Shown here one piece after another: positions 16,673-30,860 of a DNA stretch of 64,000 nt (within the stretch, counting starts at the first letter, position 1; each line of letters starts with the position of its first letter). The notes below the pieces were generated by a model. It did not search any database. It was given only the letters and a program-made list of their open reading frames with translations, and had not been told where the DNA came from. The stretch lies in the NCBI RefSeq assembly GCF_963675165.1, contig NC_087388.1, positions 970,800 to 1,034,799 of the forward strand. Direction: 5' to 3'. Made by a program: the position numbers and the translations under genes. This stretch comes from Halichondria panicea. Taxonomy: Eukaryota > Porifera > Demospongiae > Suberitida > Halichondriidae.

Positions 16673-19600
16673 ATGATCATCAAGTCTACTGTACGTCCAA
16701 TAGAAGAGAGACTGCTCCAGTAAGCCTGGATGAACGGCAGCAGCACACACACCCACAAAACTGCCTTTGAGTTCAAGATTGAGTTTTTAATTTCCAGTCC
16801 AGATAGTGCAAGAGTACTGAGAGATCCAAGCTATATAAGCTACATACAAAGCCTCTTTGAGGTGTCTGTGTCGACTCCCGGAACACAGACGCCCAGAGGA
16901 GAATGGATCGCTTTGAGAGGGAGGCAAGAACACACGGCCAAAGCTAAGGTGAGTTTGGTAAACACTGCACCATTCATTGTGGTCAACTAGAAATCATTGA
17001 TCTTCTTAGCCGGCATGCTTACATGTGTTTTCTTATCATGGAATTGATAGTGACATACCTCCCCCTCACTGCATACCCACACCACTGCAGAAATACATCT
17101 TAGCGTTGTGCAGTCCGGAGGTACGAGTGGAGGCGTGCAGACACCCTAGCTTCGCTCAGTTCCTGTTTGGTGGAGAGGGTAGGAAGGTGCGCCGAAAGTT
17201 AGAGATAGAAAATCAAGCTGTGCTAACTTGTGGAGCTGATGGAGTAGTCCTCATACAAGGAGCTGAGAATGACGTTTATGCTACCAATACTAAACTTTTG
17301 AGCTTAATGGGAACCTTCCCAAATGGGCACAGTCTGCGATATCTTCCTCCCTCAACCAATCCCCAACCAATGACCAATGGAGAAACTTTGTATAATCATA
17401 AGCCACCTATGAGACAGGAGATGATTCCATCGCATGAAGCAGCACGCTATAACTCTGTGATTGCTAGAGGCGGAGATCCTGGGAGGGAGAAAAGAATACA
17501 ATATTTTGTCGATCTCGGTTACTCGAGAGATATGGTGGAGACAGTGTTGTGTAGTTTGTCCGATGCTGCTGATGATGTGGTACTCAATAGATTGGTGCAG
17601 TGTACCCCCCAACAACCACGGTTACCAGGAGGAGTGGTTGACCCGCTCCCTGCACGACCTGTGAATCCAGAGCTACTTAGACACATTGTCATTGATGGAA
17701 GCAACGTGGCTATGAAGTGAGTAATTAATTGCGGCGGTTAATTTGGGGAATTTTTGTTTGTTATCACTGTATGTAAGTGTGTGCATGCATGGTGATATGG
17801 TGTGGTATTGTTCAGATGCGTGGGAGTGTACTCCTAATGACTGGGCCCCATGCAGTCTGCTTTCACTTTGACACTAATCACACTCTGCGTGTGTAGTAGT
17901 ACTCTGGGTGAAACTTGCATAGCTATTACATGAAACACCCCTTTTGTTTGCTGTGTTGTTAGTGAGTGTTCATGCTTTGTGTGTGTATATAATGGTATTA
18001 GGAGCGTTACAATAGCTAACTACATACTTGGTGCATACTTTGATATAAATATTAGCTAGCTGGCAGCCAATTGTATTTTTAAGAGCTATGATAACCCCTC
18101 CTGCCTCAATGTCCAGTGGGGTAGTCCCAATGTTAGCTGTACCCTATTACTGTTACGAGTCAGCATTGTATATATATATTGGGAGAGGTTTCAGTATGCA
18201 GCTAATCAACTGACCCCTTCCTGTTTTACTCTTTATAGTGTGTGCACTAGCTGACCTTAAGCAGGATGCCTAATAGTCCCCCAATAAACTCATGCTTTAT
18301 TTTAGCCTTGAAAACTAATCATTAGCATAATCATGTTTGTGTATATAGTAGCTAAGGTATGCACACACACTCAGCTCCCCATTGTTGTGTAGTCCCAACT
18401 CGATCAGAACCTATTCTGACTGATTCTAATCTCATCTACCCTATTGTGGTGTAGCTAGCTATTGAGCCCATACAAACCCGGGAGACACCTTTATGTTGGG
18501 AACTCTTACAGAAGTAATTTAGTTAGTACACAACTTTCGGTTTGGAGAGCTTCACATGTGATCCCTCCACCACTAATTGTAGTGTGGGCTGGTAGGTAGC
18601 CTAGCTGCCAAAGCTCTCACTGTAATATATACCCTTCCTGAGTTGGTTCCCTATAAAAATCAGTCAAGTGCTAATATGGAAAATGCTATAGTTCCGTGTA
18701 CATGTATTTTGTGTTCGCATTGTTGGTCTATGGTATGCGTTTCCAGGGCTCTGATCTGGTAATAATTATTATAGCATTCAGCATATTCAACGAGGCTTCA
18801 TTGTCATACCACCCCTTGCAGACATGGCAACGGTCATAACTTTTCTTGCAAGGGCATACAACTAGCTGTTGACTACTTCAAAAGAAGAGGCCATCCAAAG
18901 ATCACCGTGTTTGTACCGGAGTGGCGGAAAGAAGCGTCTACTCCAGACTTCCCTATCACTAATCAGCAAATACTGCACTCACTGGAGCAAGACGGTCACC
19001 TCAAGTATACTCCCTCGAGGCGAATAGAGGGTCGACGTATTGTTTGCTATGACGATCGATTTATTATCAAGCTAGCAACAGACGAACAAGGTGTCATTGT
19101 GTCCAACGATCAATACAGAGACCTTGTAAGAGAGAAGGCTGAATGGAAGGAAATCATAGAAACAAGACTACTTCAGTTTACGTTTGCCAACGATTACTTC
19201 ATGCCTCCGGACGACCCCCTTGGGAGGAATGGCCCCACACTCGACCAGCTGCTGTCCAAGGATCCTCAGATATCTGGTCAGACAGCAAGAGGAAAAAAAC
19301 TACCACCAGTACCAGGACAACAACCGTGTCCATTTGGCGAGAGATGCACGTTTGGCAGAAAGTGCAAGTATTGGCATCCTGATAGAGAAACGTCTAGTTC
19401 CAACCCCTCGACTGCAAGCCACACCCCCTCTACCTCTAGAAGCCCCACCCCTTCTCCAAGTCCCGATAAGCGACATATAGTACGATCAAGAGAGGACCTT
19501 GTCAAACCCAGTGTTTACCATGAGAATCAAATATCTTTGCCTGAACTGAATGATCAAATGTCCCAAATGTCGATGATCCACAATCGTCCGGAGTCCATCA

Positions 19601-20205
19601 ATTTACAGCAGTACCCTCCGCAAATGATGAGGTCCAATCCCAACCTACCAACTCCACAAGACCCCGCCCTATTATCAGGGTACGAGGGGGTACATCAGGA
19701 GAGGCGTCAGCTCAACCACACATTCCCTCTACTAACGCTGCCTGCACAACAGGGCTACGATCGACGGTATACTGAGGACTTGACTCGTCAAGCCGTCACA
19801 CCCTCACGCCTTCAGAGCAGAGCTCATACCCATGAGCACGAGTACCAGTACGAGCAGCCTCGGCACTTGACAGGCTTCCCTGGACCACACCCACCTCCTG
19901 GAGGCTATGGAAATCTTGTACCACGCGACGGAGGCACTGGGAGAGGTGTCCCATCGTATTCACCCCGTCACTACCCTCATCCCCCACTCACCCAATCATA
20001 CTCGCACCATCAGCTCGTCCCATCCCCACAGCCTCCACGGCTACGAGCTTACGGTGACCATGCCCCCCTCTACGACGAGACAGTGTTTCGGAAGGCCCTT
20101 GCCGTGTTGCCTGGTTGTGAGGACCGATTACGTCGAGTGTTTAATCAATACCCGAGAATCAGTAACTATGAGGAGGCGGTGGATTTGGCCCGGAGAATAG
20201 ACTGA
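16673..20205 (+). CDS. ZC3H12: Regnase-like NYN ribonuclease with N4BP1-type N-terminus
   Basis: Regnases cleave stem-loops in mRNA to limit their expression. Exons 16673-16719, 16798-16948, 17091-17716 and 18822-20205 join in phase for 735 residues. Residues about 1-150 resemble the KH-like N-terminus of N4BP1/[25 protein letters not shown] then [15 protein letters not shown] parallels IWLQLCGAQEAVHSAKEYIK and GICEPELEERECYP. Next is a UBA-like helix set ([19 protein letters not shown]). The NYN/PIN nuclease follows, with catalytic aspartates in [21 protein letters not shown] and [14 protein letters not shown] finger [17 protein letters not shown] has the Regnase spacing C-x5-C-x5-C-x3-H. 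After a disordered Ser/Pro/Tyr region the C-terminus ([20 protein letters not shown]) matches the Regnase C-terminal helical domain. The 1.1-kb intron between NYN halves is long for this genome and holds no gene that I see. Confidence 0.92.
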
Positions 20206-20725
20206 AGTGAAATTGAAGAGTGGTTTGTTTATATATTGTCAAGCAAATAGCAAGAACATCGTGAGCACTTTAATTATATGTTATTTCGTTTTTCGTTTGA
20301 ATGTTTGGGAACAAAAAGTTATCATTCTGGGAAATTCAGTTTTTTTGTTTCGTGTTCTTTGATTAACCGCTCCAGTCTGTTGTGTGTGTGTGTGTGTTTA
20401 TATGTGTTTGTGTGTGTCGTTGGCTGCTAGGCAGCTCTGACAGTGTTTAGATTGCATCAATCGTTCACTCAGTTCAGTCCAATAGACTGGCTCTCTCCAT
20501 TCTATCATCTCTCTGTGTGAAATGAACTTATTATATTATTTGTTGTGCTGATATAATGTGCAGTTGTTTTTAAAATATGAATTTATTGAACCATTTATAA
20601 TTATTGTGATAACAATAGTGTGCATGCTAGTACATGAATGCATGACTTCATATGAATACAATTATTACTGCTCCAATTAAACGGAAAGCTGGAGCTGACC
20701 AAGCAATGTAATATTGAAATTCACA
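20206..20725. other. Intergenic, 520 bp, 3' flank of the Regnase-like gene
   Basis: AT-rich, with a short GT run near 20380-20420. I see no gene or clear repeat. It separates two genes on the same strand and probably carries the 3' UTR of the first and the promoter of SLC35C2. Confidence 0.5.
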
Positions 20726-23701
20726 ATGGCCCTGCTGCTGACTGCTCTTCAGACAGTGTCCCTGGTCTCCTTCTACTACACATTCTCCATCAGCCTCACC
20801 TTCTATAACAAATGGATCCTCACCGTGAGTCCTGCATACACTCACTCATGCCACCACTAACCTTGTATGCCCTTTCTGTCTGTGCACTTGTAGGGCTACC
20901 CATTCCCCCTCTCCATTACAATGATACATCTGATTGTCAAATTCCTCTTGGCATGGTTGGTACGTAAGATCTGGTCGTGTATCCGTGGGTCCCCTCCCCT
21001 CGTCCTGAGCTGGGGAGACTACCTCAAGAACATCGTACCTGTTGGTGGGTACATCCATGCAGTGCATGATAATCCCCTCGTACATAATTATCCCCGCCCC
21101 CCCTACAGCCGTCTTCAGTGCTCTGGATATCGGGCTGTCCAATTGGAGCCTCCTCTTTATTACCGTGTCTCTGTGAGTCCACCCTCAGTCAGTGGTCACC
21201 CTCTGGGTATTTACCTAGCTTTTGTTTTGATCAAGATATTTAGTCAGCATGCAATCTTTGATTTAATTGTACCATGTGATATAGGTCTCCCTAGTAGCTA
21301 CCAAATGCTTGAAATTAGCTGATATTCACAGCTAAATTAAGTTACAATATTGCTCCTGTATACATGTATATAATAGAAGGCCAGCTAGAGTGTTGTTATG
21401 CCCACTCCCCCTGGTTTCAGTATGTGACAGCTGTTATGACTGCCTAGCAGACCATACACACCGTGTTACTGAGTACACTCCCTCTCACCGTGTTACTGAG
21501 TACACTCCCTCTCAACACATTTACAGATATACAATGTCAAAGTCGACTGCACTCATTTTCATTCTGTTCTTTGCACTTCTGTTTCGGTTGGAGAAGTTTG
21601 TAAGTACACTACACCTACACTCACTGTTATAACATCTGACCTTTGACCTCTCCAGCGTCTAGCTGTAGTGGGTGTGGTCATTCTGATAGTGGCCGGACTG
21701 CTCATGTTCACGTACAAGTCGACAGCATTTAATCTGGAGGGGTTTATACTAGTCCTAGGAGCCTCAGTCATCACTGGTCTTCGCTGGAGTTGTGCTCAGC
21801 TCACCATCCAGAAGGAACAGTTGGGTGAGTGAGTTATCAAATAATGAGAATTGGGAGTAGACATAGTTATTGGCATGCATTGTGAGAAGTGTGTGTAGTG
21901 GTTTCTGTATGGCTATCAGTGGATTAATCATTGAATAGGAAATATGTAGGAAACGAGAGATATTTGATATCTGATTTAATTGTTGTTGCAGGACTGTCTA
22001 ATCCTGTGGATACATTGTTTCATTTGCAACCTGTTATGATCCTTGTCCTGTTGCCCATCGCAATACCTGTTGATGGTAAGCACACCACATATGCCCACAC
22101 ACTCACTCCTCACACACCCTCACATATGCACCCACCCACTCACTCCTCACACACACCCTCACACATGCACTCACACACTCACTCCTCACACATTCTCACT
22201 CACTCCTCACACACACCCTCATATATATGCACTCACACAGGCACCAATGTGGGCACATCAGTGCTGGTATTCCGAGCATCTGACTGGGCGGAGTTTGGTT
22301 GGTCAACTGCATACATCTTACCTGCTGCATGTATGGCCTTTATGCTGGGGGTGTCAGAGTATCTGCTGGTCTACCACACCTCAGGGCTGACTCTCTCTGT
22401 GGCAGGAGTCCTCAAGGTGTGTGGTCATGCAGTTGTATTTTCTTCCCCTTTCTTTCCTATTTTCTCCTACTTCTTTCCTACTCTCCTCCTTTCCCACTTT
22501 TCCCCTATCCTACAAGCCAGGAGTTACCAATCTTTCTTATATACATGTACATGTACATGTACAGTTATCCCTTAGTGTACATGCATGCTGAATAGTATAT
22601 AGTTTGTATGTGTTGGTGAAAGTGTGTGTGTTGGGAAAGGCATGTCTATTCAAACTGTGTATATTGTGATTTTAACGAACTGTACATCTATAACTTTTAG
22701 AAAATGCGTTATTACCCAGAAACATAATTTGGGAAAGTTCATTAACTCCATAGACATCAATTATGTTTGTCTTGTTTGTTGCCTCCACTGCATTGTAGGA
22801 GGTGCTCATATTGACGCTGTCCACTCTCTGGTGGGAGGAGGAGTCTCTGACCCCGCTCAATATGGTTGGCATAGCAGTGTGTGTCAGTGGCATTGCCCTG
22901 CATGTGGCCATCAAGGCCTATTACAGCAGAGGTGACTCACTGGTATTTAGCTGTAGGGGCTGTAATTGGCATCATTTTATTAACCCGAGGCGCGTCGGGT
23001 GGCCGCGGGTTATAGTAGCCGGTTTGTCTGTCTCTGTGTTCTGAGTCTGCTCACCTGGCTGCCATAGCACTGCATTTACAGCATGGATAGCCTCCACATA
23101 ACAAGTTATTAGTGGCAGATTTGCTTTGTTGTCAAACTTGCATGTTAGCGTGCATACTACATGTACACACCATCTTTATTCGAGGCATTAAAATTATGAT
23201 TGTGGTTTGTTGTCTTGGAAGGCTTCTTTGCTCACTCTGCTGTGTAATATATCCCTGATCCTAGCCATAATTATTTCTAAGACTCCAGGCTTCTTACTGG
23301 CTTAATTTGCTGTGATCCTAGTCTACTGTGCATAGACATGCACTACTTCTCAACAGTTTCAGCATGCCTCTAGCTAGTTTAGTTGTCACTCCTATATCCC
23401 AGAATTAATGCCCATACGTAGACATGCATTTATCGTATAATAGCTGGTTTTCATGGGTCTATTTATAATTTTATGGCACTTCAGTGCTCCAGTTATATAT
23501 TGATTGTGCACTGCTCACCCTCTCCCCACACACACATTACACACTGTAACAGTTGAAGATGAGAAGGAGTCAGAGTCCAAAGTTCGAGAGGACACAATGG
23601 AGCTCCTCCCTTCTGCAAAGAATGGGCGTGGTTTTGTTGCCGAGTACAGTGATGAGAGTGATGTAGTCTATGAAAAACAGACTAACAATATCAATTCATA
23701 A
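20726..23701 (+). CDS. SLC35C2: Nucleotide-sugar transporter family protein SLC35C2
   Basis: SLC35C2 is a multi-span Golgi/ERGIC membrane protein linked to GDP-fucose handling and Notch fucosylation. Exons in order give [36 protein letters not shown]...[78 protein letters not shown]...[32 protein letters not shown]; then [21 protein letters not shown]; and [20 protein letters not shown]. Each block has a close counterpart in human SLC35C2 ([49 protein letters not shown]). The last exon (about 23553-23701) is an acidic cytosolic tail. The start at [10 protein letters not shown] (20726) follows a stop upstream in frame. The last intron holds a dispersed repeat (22981-23110). The stop lies 148 bp before the adenine deaminase-LOG gene. 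Confidence 0.92.
22981..23110. repeat. Dispersed repeat starting TAACCCGAGGCGCGTCGGG
   Basis: About 130 bp in the last SLC35C2 intron, with ends AACCCG / CGGGTT near the left side, followed by GAGTCTGCTCACCTGGCTGC. A diverged copy of the whole stretch is at 63213-63359. It is non-coding; the class is not clear (SINE-like or MITE fragment). Confidence 0.7.
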
Positions 23702-23797
23702 TTATAATGGCACTTGTTTTTCAATGTCATCCCCTTTTGTGTTTGTTAATGGTACATGTTGTCACTGATGAGGGCTCACATACTGTTACCATAGTAA

Positions 23798-25550
<1,753 letters not shown>

Positions 25551-25863
25551 AACTAGTGTTATATGGACTATTATGTGTGTGAACTCAGTGATGGTGAATT
25601 ACATGCTTATTACCTATTAAATTTTTGCTACTGTTTAGCAATTATTCCATGCATTAATTATTATTAAATTTTTGCTACTGTTTAGCATCATTATTAATTA
25701 GTTGTGTCTCGTTGTGCACTTATTTGATTGAGTATACACTGTACACATGCTTGTTGATTAACAGATGTCAAGTAAAATTTAGCATGATCATGATGACCTA
25801 TAAAAACTAAAATTGCACAAAAGCATTATTCATGATAAATGAGTAAAAACAGTCCTGAAGGGG
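25551..25863. other. Convergent intergenic region
   Basis: About 310 AT-rich bp between two convergent stops. A short direct repeat, TATTAAATTTTTGCTACTGT, occurs twice about 55 bp apart. No gene is seen; probably two facing 3' UTRs. Confidence 0.5.
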
Positions 25864-28800
25864 TTAACTAGACATGTGTGCCACAAATTTGAGTGCAGTC
25901 ATAAAAGAGGTCAGGCAGAATCCCTCCTCTCCACGCATGTACCTGCAGAGGGAGGGGGCGTGGCAGTGAATGTCAATACAACAAAACACAGTGTATATAC
26001 TAGTTATATGGTTCTAGGGTTTTTCCCTGGGACAGTCCCATTGCGTTCCACCGGACACTACATAAACTAAGTACACACACACACACTCTAAATATACGAG
26101 TAAGCCAGCTAGTATCACATGACAACCACCGCCCACTCACCCCTCTCCAATGAACTCCTCCATGATGGCAGCTTCGGACACCAGTTGTGGTAGACCAGAG
26201 CGGACAATCACATAGCTCAGGATAGGCAGAAGATCGTCCACTCCTCTGAGGAACAATAGACACACTCACACACAAAACATCATGCACACACGCACATGCA
26301 CACACACAGCTGTCCTTGTGTGTACAGTGCAGTACATTGGGTTTTCAAATCCTTGCAATTCGCAATCGAAAGAGCGTGTCATTTCCCATGTATTGCATGC
26401 AATTCATAATAGTTAGAAATATAATAAGGCTTGGACTGTACAGTGTCATTCACATTCGAAACGCGATATACGGTATCAAGGATGTATCGACCACCGAAGA
26501 CGGCCCTTGGCGGTATATAGCACGCACTTCACAGTAAAATAATGCTAGTGATATGCACACAACACTCACACTGCAGTGTCAACTGCCGTGTTTCCCTGTG
26601 CCTGGTGGTAGTCAGTAATACACTGGATAATCCTCTTGCTTAGTCTCACAAGGCCGTTGAGTTTGGGGGTGGGGCTAGTGTGAGAGGGCACACCTCTTAA
26701 CTCATCTATAGCTTCACCATACGGAGCGTACGTCTGCACAAAGGGGTTAAAGAGCCAGAGTTAAAATAGGTAGGAGTTCAGAGCTTGAAAATTAACAATA
26801 TAATAACAACTATGTATATACATGTACCTACATGTACGTAGATAACGGCCTCACCTGCTGAATGAGCCAGTACTTGTCACGCACTGCGAGGTCCTTGGGT
26901 GTGGCATTGACATTCTGGCACATGTTTGTTGCCGTGGAGCACTCCTCCCGATAGTTCTTACAGCGATAGACTAAAGTCAGTGGTTGCAGAATGCCAGGAA
27001 AAAAATTGGCCTCCAGGACTGAGGCCACCACTTCGGCATTGTCTCCACTGCTCAGTACTGGGTAGCACTTTCCAAACACCTCCTCAAGCGTGTCTAAACG
27101 AGGGATGGGGTTACCGCTGGTTACATACAGAATGTGTACAATCCAACACATGTATATAGTACCGCCAACTAGCTAGACCATGGCCATACAGCCTGAAGGA
27201 CAGAGACACAAGCGAACATCAAGGCCTTTTTTCCATAAAATGGACAATTTGGCCCCGAAAGCAATCACTGATTCTAAGCACCATTATTATATCAAAGAAC
27301 TCCTAAAACGCATTTTTAGTTTAAAATTGGACGTTCCTAACATAAACTTACGGATCATAAAACTTAGTGTAAATGTACAATGATATACAGCCACTCACCC
27401 AGTAACTTCCTTATGCTCTTTACTGCCTCCTTGACAACAGATTCGGCAGTGGTTGATAGTTTATTGAGAGATGACTCATCGCCATAGTGAGCAGCACATA
27501 CGAGAGGTGGGAGGTTATGGAACACTGGCTCCACTGAACGACTCAATAGTCCACCATCAGTGGTTTCCACACAATCCAAAGGTTCGTACAGATGGCTATT
27601 GACGTTGAGATCATCCAATTTTTCGTAAAGAGGAGATTTAGAGGGTGGGACACTGTAGAATTGTTGAGACTGTTCCTGATGGCTATTGGTGTAGACGGCT
27701 CCACCAGACGAGGTCATGTGATCACGAGACACGTAGCGAGGCTCCTCTTCTTCATTCAACTTTTTTACAGTTCCATAAGCCGCATTAGAGGTGAAGTCAA
27801 AGCTGCCGGCTGCCTGTGTAGAGGGTTCCAAGTCTTGGTAAAGGCTGCCAGCTGTCTGTGTGGAAGATTCCAAGTCTTGGTAAAGGCTCTCTGTTCTGTG
27901 TTCATTGGGTGACTCCAGGACATGGTACAAAGGTTCGCTGTGGGAGGTCTTGGCACTGTGGGGGGTGGTCAACTCAGCCAGGAGGTCCTCGTCGTCCTCT
28001 GTCAGAAGGTCTAAAAGGTCATCATCATCATCATCTTGGTGTTCCTCGAGAACTGACGACTTCACTGCTGGAATGGAGTCAGCAGTGTTCTTGGGTGCAT
28101 CTGCATGGGGTGGTACCATGTATTGTAGTCACCTAATACAGCAGCTTCAGCTAGAGCTAAACCTGTACAGCCTACCAATGTCAGCTTCAGCTATAGCCTC
28201 CTTCACAAGCGGGGATCGAGGCTACTTCAGCTAGAGCTAAACTTGATGGTTCTGTACAGCCTACCAATGTCAGCTTCAGCTATAGCCTCCTTCACAAGCG
28301 GGGATCGAGGCTACTTCAGCTAGAGCTAAACTTGGTGGTTCTGTACAGCCTACCAATGTCAGCTTCAGCTATAGCCTCCTTCACAAGCGGGGATCGAGGC
28401 TACTTCAGCTAGAGCTAAACTTGAGGGCTCTGTACAGCCTACCAATGTCAGCTGCAGCTATAGCTAAATTTGATGGCTCTGTATAGCCTACCAATGTGTT
28501 TGGTACATTGTAGCTTACTCAGCTAGCAGCAGCCTTGTCTTGTCCCTAGGCCGATTTTTCTAGCATTCCAATGAAAAAGAAAGTCAACTTGGGGACGACT
28601 CTAGTCCCATCTTCAGCTAGGAATGGTTCTGTACAGCCTATAATTATAATTATACTAACCATCTGAGGGCTTTCTGTCTAGACTGCAGTTGTCCAGTCGT
28701 ATCTCGAGGTGTGGCAGACCACCAGCCTTCTCAATAGCAGCCACAAGCGGCTGCAGCATCATAAACACGTTGTACTGCCCCTCGGCAAGGAGTCTGGCCA

Positions 28801-29461
28801 GGGGATGCTCACTCATGCTATGTGGGGGAGAGGATTGATTACTGTCATTGAACAGCATTGCTAGTATATCACTGCATGCTCACCCTAGTATCTCAGCTAC
28901 TGTTGAGTAGATCTGGTCAGCGTTGGAGCCAGCTGTATTGAGCTTGGCCTTGATATTACTGGTGGCACTCTATAAGATATTATAGGAGAGTAAAGCACAA
29001 AATTGGGTGAAACAGGATATTTCATTGTCAGTAGAGGGGTACCTTGCCATGCTCGTAGCTGGTGATGGTGTCGCAGAGTTCATCTATAGTGAGGATGGTC
29101 AAGGAGGTGTGGCTCTTCCCCTTAGCTTCCTGTGCCAATCTAAACTCTCTCTCTCTTAGTTTACGAGCAATCTGTGCAGCCAGTGGGTCAAGGATCTATA
29201 ATGCAACCACATACACACACACACACACACGGTACACATGTCTCCCGTCATAGGGTGAGGAGGAGGATACAGTTTGCTCTTTGATCTTTGCCACACCCAC
29301 ATTCTCATCCAGTCGTCGCAGCATGCTCAGTCGTACATCTGAGGGGAGGTTGTTGGTGGAGCGAGACTCTCTGAGCACGGCTTTGTACTGTTCCATCATG
29401 TGAGCATTACGTAACTTAGCCCTCTCAATGTATGACAACTGATGTTGAATACGACTGCAGG

Positions 29462-29497
<36 letters not shown>

Positions 29498-30703
29498 GGT
29501 CAGTCAACCACAACAGAGGAAAAATAAAATCCATGTATGCAGAATCAGTGACTACATGTAAACTGAGAGTTATCCAATTTACATGTACATGCACAATGAA
29601 TGAGGATAGAGCTTCAATTACTGTCTCAAAGTACAAGTGTGACAAAATACCGTGCAAAGGGTACATTGCAGTACCTTGTTTGTTTGGGAGGGGCTTGCTC
29701 TTCTCCCCCTTCTCTCCCCTCTCTCCCCACCACAGCGCGAGTGTTGACCAAACTGCTCTGTGGGGGACCCAAACTGTGAGGCCATGTGTTGAACTTTTCC
29801 AGAGGTCTGGGGAAACTCCCTAGTATGTAAGAGGCAAGTGTTTGTTTGTGTGTACACGTTGGGAGTACACACTTGTGATAACAGTCAGGCAATAAACATT
29901 GACACACACTGTACACACACCTGCTTGCCACTGCAACACGACTAGCTAGTTGTGAGATAGTGAAACTAGAGCAATTGTATCATTATAATCCCTCCACTAA
30001 CCCAATGTCCTCCTCATCATACAATACGGTAGTAATTACATGTACTTTCACTCCACTTATTGTGGATCACCAATGCCCCCCTCAACTAATACCCCCCTCC
30101 ACCACTAATACCCCTATCATTAATACCCCCCTCTACCACCAATACCCCCCTCTTCTCAACCTTACCGTTATCCACTGGAGAAGTCAGCAGTGTGGGTGAG
30201 ACGGTCGGTGATGGAGAGGCCAGTCGAAACAGGGCTAATGGTCGCTGCTCTTGTTTAGCCGTGGTGTAGATCTTCTCTCCTCTGTCCAAACAGTTCCTCG
30301 CCATCTTAAACAATTGAACACACCGTATCTCAGGCAACGTCCCCTGACCTGAGGGGGTTAATAATGCAAATATCAACCATCATACACACTATAATAATAC
30401 TGTATAGCGTATTAAACGGACAATGTCCAAGCTTACTGTAATTAACGGGCCCTACACTGACCTTGATTGGCCTGGATGTCACCACTGAGTGTCTGAGCCA
30501 TCTGGGCCACACAGGAGAGGTAGTGTCTGTAGGCACCCTGCACACACACACACACACACACAGTCATAGTTGACCCACTGCTCTATAGTACTATATGCAC
30601 TCACCAGCTCATCTCCGTTAGCGTCCAGGGTCTGGGCCTCACTGATGAGCGTGGCTACTGTGCTCAGTTGCTCCCCACTGTTAACCCGTCTACTAGCCAT
30701 CAT
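25864..30703 (-). CDS. VPS9D1: VPS9D1 homologue, MIT plus VPS9 Rab GEF-type protein
   Basis: VPS9 domains activate Rab5-family GTPases on endosomes. Reading down the minus strand: [20 protein letters not shown] and [16 protein letters not shown] form the N-terminal MIT-like helices; [19 protein letters not shown] follows; [18 protein letters not shown] and [19 protein letters not shown] match the central coiled coil of human VPS9D1; [20 protein letters not shown] matches HPIAQLLRRLQCSVYSALYP. A long acidic exon (about 28119-27400) has YxxLE/D-type repeats (SLYQDLESS). [17 protein letters not shown] lies in the pre-VPS9 helices. The VPS9 core is [20 protein letters not shown], then [13 protein letters not shown] and [20 protein letters not shown] in the last exon (to 25864), nearly identical in pattern to the human ending. 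Exon joins near the acidic region are less certain. An 89-bp tandem array lies in one intron. Its start is 158 bp from the stop of Acinus. Confidence 0.9.
28140..28500. repeat. 89-bp tandem array containing a 31-bp TAGCCTC element
   Basis: Units starting at TAGCCTCC occur at 28194, 28283 and 28372, exactly 89 bp apart. Each contains the same 31-bp element from TAGCCTCCTTCACAAGC to GGGGATCGAGGCTA, flanked by the 9-mer CTTCAGCTA on both sides. Units at each edge of the array (about 28143 and 28445) lack the element and are about 49 bp. So the element landed in one 49-bp unit and the filled unit was then amplified. The array is in a VPS9D1 intron. Confidence 0.92.
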
Positions 30704-30860
30704 GTATACTATAGATACCTGTACCTAGTTATGTCATGTCAATTTCTAGGTAAAATTTCTATCACTTCAATATTTTTTTTGAATATTTCAGTTAAATAGA
30801 CGATATTTATAAAAGAGGGGAAGAGGTACACAAAAATTGTATACTGATTGGTTGCTATGG

